DNA of 64,000 nucleotides, taken from contig AP026543.1 in NCBI GenBank assembly GCA_026075535.2, positions 11,036,001-11,100,000 on the forward strand, in the 5' to 3' direction. The number at the start of each line of letters is the position of its first letter. Position 1 is the first letter of the stretch. The position numbers were made by a program, and so were the translations under genes. Source of the DNA: Tricholoma matsutake. Taxonomy: Eukaryota > Basidiomycota > Agaricomycetes > Agaricales > Tricholomataceae. Shown here in pieces: positions 33,588 through 45,508 of the stretch. The notes below the pieces were generated by a model. That model did no database searches and was not told where the DNA came from. It saw only the letters and a list, made by a program, of their open reading frames with translations.

Positions 33588-36500
33588 ATGAAAGAAAACA
33601 TTCCGCCTTCAGCAGCTTCACTTTATGGATCTCCACTTCTCGAGTCACCAAGTTATGACTCTTTCTTCGGCGCCTTTCAGAAACCACTCTGTAGATCTCC
33701 TATGACATATGATGACCTTTGGGCCTCTCCGTCATTTGTATCAAATCAGCATCCGAGTCCTGCAATATCTCCTACTGCGAGCACCAGTTCACTTCCAATG
33801 CTCAGTTCTTCAGGGCTATCCATCTCATCTCGATCCAGTGGACCCTCTCCTGATGATTCGTTTAGTCCGTTATTGGACTCTCTGATGCCATATTCATCTT
33901 TCGGAAGTCCATTCACTGATATCTCGACGGACTCTATAAATTGGGTACCTTTGTCTCCCTCGAAGCGCAAGATGCTTTTGGAACGCCTGTCTGCACTTCC
34001 TACACCATCCACAGAATTCGACGAACCTGATCCCAAGCGAATCAAAATCAATCACTCGGACTTACCCACCTCAGACAAACTCGACAAAGTTTTTGATCTT
34101 TTCCGGGACTTGGGGTGGAGAACTGACACGTTCTTGCATCACTTTTTTGTCAAGGATGATGAAAGCCCACGATCACATCGTCATTCAGTTTTTCTTGGGA
34201 ATTTTCTGAATGGAAAGGGCCAGTATTTCTTGGTGGATATCCTTAATGTGTTGTGGGCATCTGGTGATAGCGATGAGTTCTTGGAAACAATGTTCTCAGT
34301 GATGACACCTTATACTGAGATGAAGAGTGTACGGCCTGCTCTGTCATTGTTTGCTGCTCAAATTGTTGAGGGATGGCTTCTACAAGAGGCTCATGTGGCC
34401 GTGCATGAATCCAGTGGACTCCATGCTTCTGTAATGAGTAAGACTCAGGATGGACTAGTCAAATGGGCCAATCTTGGTGCTTCATTGATGCCGACAGCCC
34501 AGGCCACTCTTCAAATGTATCAACCACTGATGTTCCATTATATGTGCTGGATTGTGGAACCAAAATGTCGTAAGTGAAAAGGTGAAATTACAATGTGCAG
34601 CTACTGTCCTCCTGATCTTGTAAGTTCAAACATCAAAAGCTCTTGCCCTTACTCATCCACTCTGTCAGGTTGCCACACAAGCACTATCTTCCCTTGATTT
34701 CAGTTGCAATGGTAGAGCTCATTTGATACCTCTTGCCCATGGTATTCTTTATCTTGCATCTTGTGTACCTGTGGACATCATCGTGTGCAACTCCTGAACT
34801 GGAACCATGCCTGTTGTCACTACCATAAAAACTGCACTCAAGGGATTCTCTGACCAAAAAGCAATTGCAATTTGGAAGCATTCTTGTGACTCTAGCATTA
34901 CTATCCTCAATGGCCTCAAAATGATAAAAGCTATTTTATTGATCTTTGACAACATGCAACATTTTCTCAAGCAGTGTGACTTGAGCATTGGATGCAATAA
35001 CAGTATGATAATTGGAATAGCTGCCACTTACGTTGAACTGGAGGTACAAAGTTCAGCCTGTGATGTCCAGGACAAGCAAAGATGCATTCCGATGAACCTT
35101 CACAAGGACATTTCTGTTGATCAAATTCTCGGGCTAATTGACAAAAATCACCTCAAAATTATTGGAAGACTTCAATGGATCCGACTGTCGATCTACAAAG
35201 GAGAAGTTTCTCTGCGATATCAAACTTGTGGCATGAAGCTCCAGCTGCCAATCTGGAAATCTGAAATCCTTTGGTGACAAGCAGAAAAAATGAAGCACTT
35301 ATCTCAGACCTAAAGGATGGACTCGTGGACTTTCTCAATCAGATGTGACAAAAATATGGCAACTACCATTGTCATTTGTGGTTTGCAGATGGTGACAGCA
35401 TGTCATACAACAATATGCTGACTCTGAAGAAGTATCTGCAAACTCACGATGAGATATTTCAAAGGTTTGAAATGATGCAGCCTGTTCTGCAGGCATGGCA
35501 CACGATGTGGATGGACCTCTTTCATATCTGTGAAACTCATTGGGGTGAGGCATTAGATAATAACCCAGCGACCATTGGCTGGAGTGTGAAGAAGATCGGT
35601 CGAGCACCCCCTGCAAACTTAAAGAAAGTCGATTACTACCCAACTGCGCAGCTGCTCAGCCTTGTCCACGACACTCGAATGCTTGATGCCTGGTGGTAAG
35701 CCCCATCAGTTCACACTATAACACTATAAACAAGAATTGTTATATTATGTATTTCAGGGTTTACTTGAAGACGGACGATATCATCAATTACTTTGCAGAC
35801 CTCAGCTTGCTGCCCTCATTCAAAGATTTGGAGACCGCTGCCACAATACTTTTTGATACTTATACATCCCCTGCTGCACAGTATGAAGCTGCCAATGATG
35901 CTTGTGATGGCATGAGTGAGTGGGCCAAAATTGTACCTTGAGGCAGTCAATGGGATAGCCATCAAGAGAAGGCATCTAACATCTTTAGCCTGTCTGAGAT
36001 TGCAAACACAAATAAGCAGGCAGCGAGGCTCATATCAAAGAAGGCAAAATGAAAGAATGCAAAACAATCTAAGGCAGAATCATCTGATTTGCCAGATCTG
36101 CTATTCCATGGTGATCGTTCGTTTGCTGAAGCATCTACTTTCAAATGTGATGCTATGATTTCATGTGAGGTTGCATACATGGCTGCTGAGGGTGATGTTG
36201 GACAAATGTGGGAAGGGTTTAAGGTAAGCACTTCCTAGTTCCGAAATAATTGAGGTGATGAGTGACTGCTCTCATTTGCCAGGTGATGATGTTTACCTTT
36301 GCTGGTTCAGGTCATTCAAACTATACAGGATACCTACTTGAGATGATATGCAACATTGAGCTAGAATCAAATCCCGCAAAGCATTTCTCATGTCACTTCT
36401 AGTCAACCCAACAGGTGAGAAAGGCAGTTTCACCCCCGGAGACATCTACCAGGAAGGGCTCAATCGAGGCATTGAGTCTACAATCCAACACAAGGATGCC

Positions 36501-37043
36501 GACTTCAGTTCTTACCATGTATGACATGTATGGGCCTGCAACATCAAAGATATTCAAGAACTTAAATCTGAATTTTGAGTGGGTGTCGGACTTGCAAAAC
36601 GTTCTGGGCACCATAAGGATCCTCATGAAAGACCTGAATTCCAGATATTGCTTCGTGAATACAAGAGTGCAGAACTTCATTTATGGCAGCCAGGTAGGGC
36701 ATATAATACTGAAATGAATGGAGACAATGAGCCTGTCAAAATTTGCAATGTCGACAACATGCAAAAAGGTGTGCATGCATTGACAAATGGAGGCCTTAAG
36801 AAATGGTCTGTCAAAACTACAAGATTGCAGGGGCTGAGGGAAGGAGCATCCAAGAGAGTGGACATCATGGGAGATTCTGACAGTGCAGAGGAAGAGGATG
36901 AAGATATGTGGGGAGCAGAAGTCAGTCAAGACAAAACACATGGCTCAGGTCAGATTACTTTTGGTATTATCCATTCCAAAGACAGAGACATGGTGGTTGA
37001 ATATGAGGGTGATGATGATGATGAAGGTCTGGATGAGACTTGA
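33588..37043 (+). pseudogene. DUF6589-like gene, interrupted
   Basis: An open N-terminal frame (33588-34577, ATG 'MKENIPPSAASLYGSP') has a Ser/Pro-rich region and then 'KLDKVFDLFRDLGWRTDTFL'. After a gap the protein continues through 'SSLDFSCNGRAHLIPLAHGI' (34690), 'LIFDNMQHFLKQCDLSIGCN' (34930) and 'WFADGDSMSYNNMLTLKKYL' (35377). Then come 'PVLQAWHTMWMDLFHICETH' (35480), 'TFAGSGHSNYTGYLLEMICN' (36297) and 'REYKSAELHLW' (36654), ending in an acidic tail at 37043. This matches my memory of a large agaricomycete family annotated DUF6589, of unknown function. TGA at 34795-34797, 36522-36524 and 36576-36578 sit where Arg is expected. The 'DN' and 'GD' motifs could be metal-binding, which is speculation. 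The N-terminal exon keeps more CpG than the rest. Confidence 0.6.
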
Positions 37044-37269
37044 TGTTATCCTGAGTTACAGTAATTATTTCATAACAACTTAACTATACAACCACCTAAA
37101 CACTTATGTCTTGGGAACTTGTCTGTTAGTACGGGGAGGGCTGTAACCTGCAGCCACCTCTTTGGTACCAAGAACAGGCACATGTGGTGCATGCCTCGCT
37201 AACATGTGTTTTGTTGTAGGCATGGGCGTACTGAAGAATAAAGAGTCCAATCATATCATTTTCCTAACA
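37044..37269. other. Gap between convergent genes
   Basis: About 225 bp between the ends of the DUF6589-like gene (plus) and the helicase remnant (minus); no feature seen. Confidence 0.5.
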
Positions 37270-37498
37270 TGACAGCAAGAATAAACTCACAGAACTTGGT
37301 GAGAAGAGCTGGCAACATTAGACTCCAGCTCACCATCACTAACCCCAGCATGATCTTCCACATGATCTTGACCATGCGTGGTGCCAGTTTCTTGTGCTTC
37401 GATGGTCTCAGTGTCTGTAACTTTGGCAACTACCATTGCCTTTTGTTTTGCTACATTCTCTGCCTTCTTTACTGCAGCCAGAGCATCAAAGTCCTGCT

Positions 37499-37844
37499 TA
37501 GTGTTGCCATGGCTCAGCCGCATTTTTTTGCTACTTTGGGAAATAAAATAGCTAAAATTTTGAAAATATTTGAGGACCTAGATCACATGATAAGCCGAGG
37601 GGTCCTCTGCCAACTCTAAGTGATCTGACCACCGGTTCCCGCATTATGTAAGCAGCTTAAAATGCAGCTTAGCAAGCCACCATCCAAGCCGCTTAAATAA
37701 CATGGGAACCAGTGGTCAGATCACTTAGAGTTGGCAGAGGACCCCTTGGCTTATCATGTGATCTAGGTCCTCAAATATTTTTGGAATTTTAGCTATTTTA
37801 TTTCCCAAAGTAGCAAAAAACACGGCTGAGCCATGGCAACACTA
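37499..37844. mobile_element. Foldback hAT-type MITE, 346 bp
   Basis: Two arms of about 144 bp (37499-37642 and 37702-37844) are near-perfect reverse complements around a 60-bp centre. Ends are TAGTGTTGCC and GGCAACACTA. The 8-bp sequence GTCCTGCT is duplicated at 37491-37498 and 37845-37852, as expected for hAT. It carries no gene and interrupts the helicase remnant. Confidence 0.88.
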
Positions 37845-38160
37845 GTCCTGCTGCAGGTTGGTCAATATGGCAAAGAGGGTGTGTTCTTGATTGCAGAGCC
37901 ATTGGTATGGAGCCAAGATACTCACTACTGCCTCAACTGATTTGAGGATTGAAAACTTGTCAAGGATTTCCTTAATCAAGCGGTCGGAGAGGTAAGCCTC
38001 AGGGTGGAGCAGGAAATTGCTGATGTCGGCACGCCAGACATCCTTACAAAACTTGGTGAGAATGACAATCCCATGTTCCTGCGCAACCATGGATATTCAG
38101 TCTTTGACTGGAATTTTTGACAGATCAGTTGGGGGAGGGGGAGGTCTCATGATATGAATC

Positions 38161-38990
38161 TATAGGGGGTTTGCTTAAGCAACCTAAGATGTAGGTGCAT
38201 AGCTTGCTTAAGTATAAGTCAGCTTAAGCACATATTGCCTGTAATATTGTATGCACAGATACAGTAATTGAACACCCTGAGCTCATGTCCTGTCTCAACC
38301 ATGCTGCTAAAGCACCCTCCCTGCTAAAGCACCCTCCCCACTCAAGCACCCTCCCCACTCAAGCACCCTCCCCACTCAAGCACCCTCCCCACTCAAGCAC
38401 CCTCCCCACTCAAGCACCCTCCCCACTCAAGCACACACCTTGCTCAAGCATGCTCTCTGCTCAAGCAAGCTCCCCACTCAAGCAGACCCACCAAGCTTGA
38501 GCACCCTTCCTGCTCAAGCACCTCCAATCTCAAAACAGGGATAGGACTACTTAATGTGCTTAAGCACTGAGTACTCAATAAGCATCTTAAGCAGTCCATG
38601 AGCCAGCTTATAAACAAGCACAGCTTAAGCACCCAATTAAGGTGCCAAACAAATAACAATAATATAAATATGTCTCTACTGACACTTCCACCCTTTGGAA
38701 ACCATATATTATGGCCTCAAATTGCTTCATTCTATATTATGTGGACTTCTCTGGTGCAGGCAGTAGCAGCATAACTAGTGTTTAACATAATGTGGTGAAC
38801 TTTGAACTTTGAACACCTGACTAAATTGATGAACTAAATTGATGACTAAGTCTGAGTTTGATTCAAAGTTTATGTGGATTAAGCATTGTTCAAAGGGCTT
38901 AATGAGCTTAAGGAGATATAGTGCTTAAGCCAACTTATACTTAAGCAAGCTGTGCATCTACATCTAAGGTTACTTAAGCAAACATCCTAT
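38161..38990. mobile_element. TIR element rich in GCTTAAGC, inserted in the helicase remnant
   Basis: The left end (38161-38231) and the reverse complement of the right end (38921-38990) match over about 70 bp (both contain GCTTGCTTAAGTATAAGT). The palindrome GCTTAAGC or its half CTTAAGC is repeated throughout. No transposase is present and no clear target duplication was found. A 17-bp minisatellite occupies its centre-left. Confidence 0.7.
38305..38530 (+). repeat. 17-bp minisatellite
   Basis: Unit ACTCAAGCACCCTCCCC, about six perfect copies at 38338-38440 with diverged copies on each side. Confidence 0.9.
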
Positions 38991-40282
38991 GGTGCTTGTT
39001 GTGATAGGAAGAATGTCTTTGGGAATACACCTGCTGCAATTACAGATTTTGGCAGAGACAGTGGGCGGAGCTGATTGTCATTTCAAGCAGAAATATGGAG
39101 CATCCACAGTGTCACGATTGTAGAGGTTGTGCTGACCTTGTTCCTTACATTTGATGGTGAGCATGATTGGCCAGCTAAGGTCAGTTGTAGAGGGGGGGGG
39201 CTTAGTTTTTGAACTGGGTCAGTTGTCTTCTTCCTGGTTCTTGGCAGTTGCAATTGCTCTCTTGGCAGCTTCCAGAGCAGTGGGGGTCATATACATGATG
39301 CCTCTAGGATTTATGACAAGCCCAGCATGCTGTGCAAGTCTGCCAAATGTTTGAAAGGCTTTGTCAGAATCATCAACATCACCAACAAGAATAGCATCCG
39401 CTATGGCAGGCATATCAATGCTGACTGAAAGTGTGTCGGTACCAATGCCAATCTGACAGTAGTGACTTGTTCCAGGAATACTGGCCAAAAGATTTCATGT
39501 TTCTGCATTGTGATTGTCCCAGTTCAAGGAGTTGTACAGGCAAATATTTTAATCTTGATTGCTGGGAGGAGATGCATTAAAAAGATAGGCATGGATTCGC
39601 GTGCCAAGCGAGATGGTTTTGCAAAAAATAAGGGAAGGATGTCCACTGTTAAGAACCCAGTGCATGAGTCGCTTTCAATCAGAGAGTAGAGAGTATGAAA
39701 AAGCAATTGGATTTCAGGTTGGTAGTTTGATCATCGAATGAGACTTCTACCTGCCAGTCATGAGGCTCATATTCAATAGCAGCGCCCTTCAAGATTTCTC
39801 AGCAGAGAATGTGTCCAGCAGGAGAGCCCCATTTGAAAGACTCGCAGGACATGATGCATGAGGGGACGTGACTGTCATGCCAAACAAACAAATGACCAGA
39901 AAAGGGAATTTAACATGTGCTAACACATGATCTGAAAAAGCACCCTTTGGATGTGTGCCAATTAATCCAGACTATGAATAACCTTGATATTGAAATTATT
40001 CCTACACCTACCAAAGATGGAATTTCTTCACTTGCCTTCAACTTCAAGGATATATTGGAAGATTACAGTGAGGAAATAATTGAGATAGCTATGGATTCAA
40101 CTTGTGAGAAAATTCATCAAGCTAATTTCAAATGGCATGCTCATTTACCTGAAGGGAAAACAAATGCATTGGGATATGAACTATACAGCATTGTGGTGGA
40201 GGCAAATGGTCAGACACTTCTGCTAGTGTTTGTGTTCACATGTTCAACAGATGGCACCACCACACCAAGCACAAAAGATCAT

Positions 40283-41295
40283 TGATGATACTCAACCCAG
40301 AAACCCAAACAAAACACCTAAAAGGGTCCTATTTGGTATAACACAAGTCAGAGGAAGGTTGTGATTTGTTCTAAACTTTCACTGATCTCCAATAATAACA
40401 AAATAGATGATCCAAACAAAGTTTGGGATGTGCAAAGTAGTTTTGAGGTGTTGCAATATTTTTTGAGATGTTGCAATATTTTTCGGGATTGCAAAATAGA
40501 CTGCAAAGATATTGGTGAGTGATGGAAAGGTTGATAAACAATGTGAGAGGTGAGCGATGATGAATATGAGAGGATGATGAAAATATCGAGAGGCAAAATG
40601 AGGATGAACGAGTTTTGACAAAATCTGAAGAATTTTTGGACTAAAACTTGTGACTCAAATGATGAGAAGAGAGTTTTTAGCTCTCCACTACTAATACTAT
40701 ACTTGGGGGGTGCTTCCCTTGTTATTCATCATGGATAATACAAAGTTTTGTAGGTTAAAAAGAGATAGTACCAAAAAGGCAATAGTGGGCATGTGGAGAA
40801 CATGAGGCAAAAGAAAACATATGGACTTCAGGGATGAAGTGATAACTGATATGGAACAATAACCATGAGTCTAGGGAGTGGGGGAGACAATAAATTGAAA
40901 TATAGACTGCCTTTTGTTCTAGAATTGGCTAAATATTGCAAATATTGCAGAAATATTGCAAAACATTGTGATGTGCCTCAAGGTGATGTGTGCTGCATGA
41001 ATATAGCCAAAATGTGGTTCGTCAAAGTTGATTATGTAAAGGGGAAGTGATGGGAAGCATGTGAAGTGTTGGGGGCCCATGCTGAAGTGTGCGAAGTAGA
41101 AACTAAAAATGTGAAATCTTCGAAATGTCTGAAATTTGATTGGAAGCTTGCGAAATAGTCGAAAAAGGTTCGAAAGATGCCGAAAATAGATGCGAAATGA
41201 TTGAGGGGTGATCGTGAATGTCTGTGGCTGTGCATTGACTATCTGCAAATCTGCAAAATCCATTTCCGAGCTTGTACTGGCTGGTGGACCTATCA
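40283..41295 (+). mobile_element. Family Y copy A, about 1.0 kb, LTR-like
   Basis: Starts TGATGATACTCAACCCAGAA and ends GGTGGACCTATCA. It sits between 'aaagatcat' and 'tcgtatgc', so TC[A/G]T is duplicated (a CpG difference). Excision would restore the MULE frame 'KDR-MLQKVL'. TG...CA ends and a 4-5 bp duplication fit a solo LTR. Related copies: 49475-50800, 52382-53429 and 63081-64000. No gene inside. Confidence 0.6.
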
Positions 41296-42303
41296 TCGTA
41301 TGCTTCAGAAAGTTCTTCAATGTGTTGACAAGTACTGCCCCAATATTGCAGCTGTACACTTAGACAAGGACCCAACAGAGTTGAGTTCTGTCTGTGTTGT
41401 ATTTCCCAATGCTAGAAGCCAGCTGTGCTACTGGCATGCAATCAAATACCTGGAAAAATGACTAGCCAAAGATAAGCAAAGTATGATCCACATACTGCTG
41501 ATAAAGCATTTACCTTCATTGATCCAATGTGTGTGCCTGGTGTAACATCCAGGTGGCTAGAAGATGGCATCCACAAAGATGATGCAGAGTGTGATAGACC
41601 TGATGATGATCTGCATGAGCTAGTACATACATACATTTTTTGAACCATCACCTTTCACATTAGTAATATCACATCCAGAACCTGCCCCCATCAACTTGTC
41701 ATCCACCTTTGCTCATACTGGTGACAGGTGGTACACAGTTATCTGTCTGGCCTGCTCCCCCTGACATTTCAAAATCAAATCTTCCACCCTTTTGCCCAGT
41801 GGAACATCGTGCAGCGATCATTGAGAAATTTTGCATTCATTTATACCAGCATCCACAAATTCCTCTCAATGCCAAACATATACCATGTCTAACAGCACAA
41901 GAAATCCACTGCTGAGCTGTAAAAGACATGTATGACTTCTTCTTTCAAAATAACCTCAGTCAAGTGTGGGTATACCTGTGGAATTGGTGGTATACACCAA
42001 AGCAGTGGGTATTATGGGCCAGATCCATGGATTCAGCTATCTATGTCCTCAAGACAACAATGGTTGTTGAAAGCCTGTGGCACAATCTGAAACATCAGAA
42101 TTTGCAAGAGTTTAATCAACCACGACTCGATCTAGTCACTGTAAGGGGACTAGGGGGGACTCAGGGGAGGTGCCCTGTGTGTTTCTCCTATTTTTTATGT
42201 TTGTCCTATATTTTCCCTCACTTCATTTCCTTCTATTCTTCATTTTCTATGATTTTCCCTTAATTTATTACTAATTTCCCTTTCTATCACATTTGTGCAT
42301 GTT

Positions 42304-44045
42304 TAGGGCACAGCACGGGTAACCCTCGGGTATATTTTCTTATACCCCTACCCATACCCGTGAACACCATATCCGCACAGGTAGGGGTACGGTGTTACCA
42401 CGGGTTTTTGCAGGTTACTAGGCAATAGCATGGGTTGGGGTAACCCATGCGGGTCATGGCTATGGGTATCTCCGGGTATGGGTACAGGTCACACTTATGT
42501 CACCTGTGACCCGCACTTAACCCGCCCTGTATGTGAGTTATGATTTTGGGCACTCTATATTATGGTAAGTTTCCATCTATTCCATATGATATTATATTCA
42601 TTATAACTCTATTTGAGTCTCGTTCGAAGGTCCCAATAAGATGAGAGACCTGCGTTCATTCATTACTTCACAATAGTGCTATCTTGTTGGGTAGGGGGGC
42701 TTGGTATGAGTATCTGGGATCTTAGTGAGTTCTCACTCATTTCATATGATCTTATACTTATTCTGACTCTATTTAGGCGTCGTCTGAAGGCCCCGATAAG
42801 ACGAGAGGCATGCATCTATTCGTTAGTTCACAATAGCAGTATCTTGTTGGGTATGGGGGCTTGGTATGAGTATCTTGGATCTTAGTGAGTTTTCATTCAT
42901 TTCATATGATCTTATACTTATTCTGACTCTGATTAGGAGTCATTCAATGGCCCTGAAGAGACGAGAGGCCTGCGTCCATCTGTTATTTCACAATACCATT
43001 ATCTTGTTGGGTTACCAGGTAGTGGGTCTTTGGTATGAGTATCTCAGATCTTTGTGAGTTCTGATCTGTTTTGTATTTATCTTATACTCATTCTGACTCT
43101 AATTAGGTGTCGTTCGAAGGTCCAGATAAGATGAGAGGCATGTGTCTATTTGTTACTTCACAATAGTGCTATCTTGTTGGGTAGGGGGGCTTTGAGTGAC
43201 AATGAGTCAATCAAGACAATGTCTGATACTGAAAATACTAGTAACATTTGTAATTCATCCTCACACCCATTTTTTTTCTAACAAACTGTAGATACAGGGA
43301 TTGGTGAAGGATTCTGATGTTTTGGCAGTAGGGACTTTGAATGACATTGAGGGAGACAAGGAGCCACATCTCGAGGCTGGATGGGACCATATTGATTAAT
43401 AGTTTATGAGTTCTCGATAAATTACAGGATTTTATAGTACAACCCACTGTGTATACCCGTACCCGTGGTGACCCGTGGATGAAAACCCATGGGTTGATGG
43501 GTAAATACCCTTGCGGGTCAGAGTATGGGTTAAATTTTGAACACCCGCAGGTTACCCGTGCCATTCCCTACAGGTTACCCATGGTTATTCATGGGTATTG
43601 ATATTTTTCATTATATTTGATAGGAAAAGATGTTTGCATCTTCTCATGGGGGGTAAACCCATGAGTCATGTCACCCTGACTCATGGGTTTTCCCATGATA
43701 TGTCATCAAAAAGTACCCCTGCATTTTTTACTGTTATTTTTCATGATATTTGATAGAAATTTGCTGAAAAAGATGTTCACATCTCATCACAGGGGGTAAA
43801 CCTGTGAGTCAGGTGACCATGACTTGTGGGTTTTTCCCATGATATGTCATTAAAAAGTTGAAATCTCAACACAGATGATCACTCACCTGACCAAAATCCA
43901 GGTACCAGCATACCCGCACATACCCATAACACTGTGGAAAAGGGTATGGTGTTGCCCAGATATGGCAATCCCATACCCGTACCCATACCTGTGCATACCT
44001 GTGACCGGAAACACATGGTGTTACCCATACCCGTGCTGTGCCCTA
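42304..44045. mobile_element. hAT-type non-autonomous element, 1742 bp, GGGTA-rich ends
   Basis: TIR of 18 bp, TAGGGCACAGCACGGGTA, at both ends, with TGCATGTT duplicated at 42296-42303 and 44046-44053 (8 bp, as for hAT). The outer 200-600 bp at each end are arrays of GGGTA/ACCCG motifs; the middle has four ~160-bp tandem repeats (42540-43200) and a further inverted pair around 43620-43850. No transposase. Confidence 0.9.
42540..43200 (+). repeat. Four tandem repeats of about 160 bp
   Basis: Units begin with 'ctgactct' or 'ataactct' at 42606, 42766, 42926 and 43096, and each contains 'ttcacaatag' and 'tatcttgttgggta'. The third unit carries about 10 extra bp. Confidence 0.85.
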
Positions 44046-45062
44046 TGCATGTTGACAGTTTTATATTATATTTAGAGGTGGAGTACCCCTTCCAACATCT
44101 ACCCCTTGGTATGATGTCATTTGGTGGCCTTGATCTGCCTATTTCCACCTTTTTCTATTTTTAGACTGTTATTTGATTTTTGCAATCTTCACATATACTG
44201 GGCATTGGCAAAGTGGTCCTTAGAGTTTTCTCTTTGGATTTCCCTTTGCTATGTGTGCCTCCACTCCCTGTAATATGTGCCATAATCTTAACTTCAGATT
44301 TCCCTTTGCTAGTCCATTAATTAAGTGGCTTCTAAGGTTGCCCTTATAGTCACTCACATCATAATTTCTGATGTATTGCCCCGCATTCAGAGAACACTTG
44401 ATTATGTGTTAGAATTGCAGTGAATCGGGAGGCCAAAGGCGCTAGCCTCTTGGCAAGAGGACTTTCATGCAGACTGGGTGGATATGAGTCATTGCAATGA
44501 GCATTGGCTGGTGGAGAAGCAGTTGGAATGGCTGAAGAAACCTAAAAAAACTAAAGGACATGCTGAAACAACTGGCCCAGCTTGATGAAGAAGGAAATTG
44601 ACAACGAGGCAAATATCTCATGGAGATTGATTGATGGACATGCAGTTGCCCAGCATATCTGATCAGTTGATTTCTCCTGTGTAAACACCTGGTCAGGGAA
44701 GCAAATCAAGTTCTGACTGATACATCACTCAATGACTTGGCCTTTTTCTTCAACCTTTGTTGAGAGCATTTCCCACCCTACTACAAGAGTGCAGGGATCC
44801 ACTATGACAAAGATGTTGAGGAGTCTGATGATGAAGTAGAAATTCAGGTTTTGGGCCGCAGTCTTCATCGAACGCAAGAAGTAATATGGAACAAACTCCT
44901 CAAAGATCCACCCAAAGCCAAGTTGATGCAGTGACAGAGGAATGGGTTAGCACCAAGGATGCCAAGAAAGAGGAAGCTGGAGTAGGAGAAAAGGGTGAAG
45001 ACACTGAGGAGGAAAATGATCAGGACTATAGTGATGAAGAAGCTGTTGGATGTGTGAGTGTC

Positions 45063-45508
45063 TGTAAGGGGACTAGGGGGGACTCAGGGGGGTGCCCTGT
45101 GTGTTTCTCCCATTTTTTATGTTGGTCCTATATTTTTCCTCACTTCATTTCCTCCCATTCTTCATTTTCTATGATTTTTCCTTATTTTATTACTAATTTC
45201 CCTTTCTATCATGTTTGTGCATGTTGACAGTTTTATATTTAGAGGGGGAGCACCCCTTCCGGCATCTACCCCTTGGTATGATGTCATTCGGTGGCCTTGA
45301 TCTGCATATCTCCACCTTTTCTATTTTTAGATTATTATTTGATTTTTGCAATCTTCACATATACTGGGCATTGGCAAGGGGTCCTTAGAGTTTTCTCTTT
45401 AGATTTCCCTTTGCTAGGTGTGCCTCCAATGCCTGTAATATGTAGTATAATTTTAACTTTGGATTTCCCTTTGCTAGAGGCTGAGGTTGCCCTTATAGTA
45501 GAAAACTC
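45063..45508 (+). repeat. LTR X plus primer site, fused head-on to gypsy pol
   Basis: LTR 45063-45497 (TGTAAGGGG ... CCCTTATA) is followed by GTAGAAAACTC (45498-45508), the same 11 bp that follows LTR X at 51438-51428. The sequence then switches abruptly to the antisense integrase of the minus-strand copy. Orientation excludes a simple 3' LTR of that copy. Confidence 0.75.

Larger units (their letters stand above)
37270..39870 (-). pseudogene. RecQ-like DEAD/DEAH helicase remnant
   Basis: Read on the minus strand: 'SFKWGSPAGHILC' and 'YEPHDWQVE' (about 39850-39740) are a helicase N-terminus with a Q-like motif. The ATP-binding Walker A and DEAD blocks are missing. The C-terminal helicase domain is present: 'WDNHNAETRNLLASIPG', 'GIGTDTLSVSIDMPAIADAI' and 'GDVDDSDKAFQTFGRLAQHA' (39490-39219). 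A Cys-rich segment ('LYNRDTVDAPYFCLK', 'CNCSRCIPKDI') follows. A TIR element (38161-38990) splits the gene. It resumes with 'HGIVILTKFCKDVWRADISN' (38090-37853), is split again by a foldback MITE (37499-37844), and ends in a Lys/Ala-rich tail. Such helicases are multi-copy in agaricomycetes; RecQ-type helicases act in DNA repair and, in some fungi, sit near telomeres. This copy is dead. Confidence 0.7.
42140..44348 (+). mobile_element. Solo LTR of gypsy family X in the MULE gene
   Basis: Starts TGTAAGGGGACTAGG and ends CCCTTATA. GTCAC is duplicated at 42135-42139 and 44349-44353, and removing it restores the MULE frame 'RLDLVT-HIII'. There is no internal region, so it is a solo LTR. A hAT MITE (42304-44045) is inserted inside. 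Confidence 0.85.
39917..45062 (+). pseudogene. MULE-like transposase with SWIM zinc finger, split by insertions
   Basis: Three coding pieces remain. 39917-40282 holds 'EIAMDSTCEK' (catalytic Asp region) and 'GYELYSIVVEANGQ'. 41296-42139 holds 'VHLDKDPTELSSVCVVFPNA' (second Asp), 'QLCYWHAIKYLEK', 'SQVWVYLWNWWYTPKQWVLW' and 'VESLWHNLKHQNLQEFNQPR'. 44349-45062 holds 'RIQRTLDYVLELQ', 'IGRPKALASWQEDFHADWVD' and a SWIM-type 'WTCSCPAYLIS...FLLCKHL' in its original frame. Stops at 41459-41461, 41913-41915, 44421-44423, 44632-44634 and 44668-44670 are all TGA, mostly where Arg is expected. Insertions at 40283 (family Y) and 42140 (solo LTR X) are each flanked by short target duplications that rejoin the reading frame. 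The element's own TIRs were not found. Confidence 0.75.

Noticed and set aside
38305..38530. CRISPR-like array
   Set aside because: Units are contiguous 17-bp repeats without spacers, in a eukaryotic transposon; it is a minisatellite.
42310..42520. GGGTA arrays as telomeric repeats
   Set aside because: They are not TTAGGG, and they lie inside an element with TIRs and an 8-bp duplication.
45063..45497. LTR X as the 3' LTR of the minus-strand gypsy at 45509-51872
   Set aside because: It is in the opposite orientation and followed by the primer site, so it belongs to another copy or to a rearrangement.
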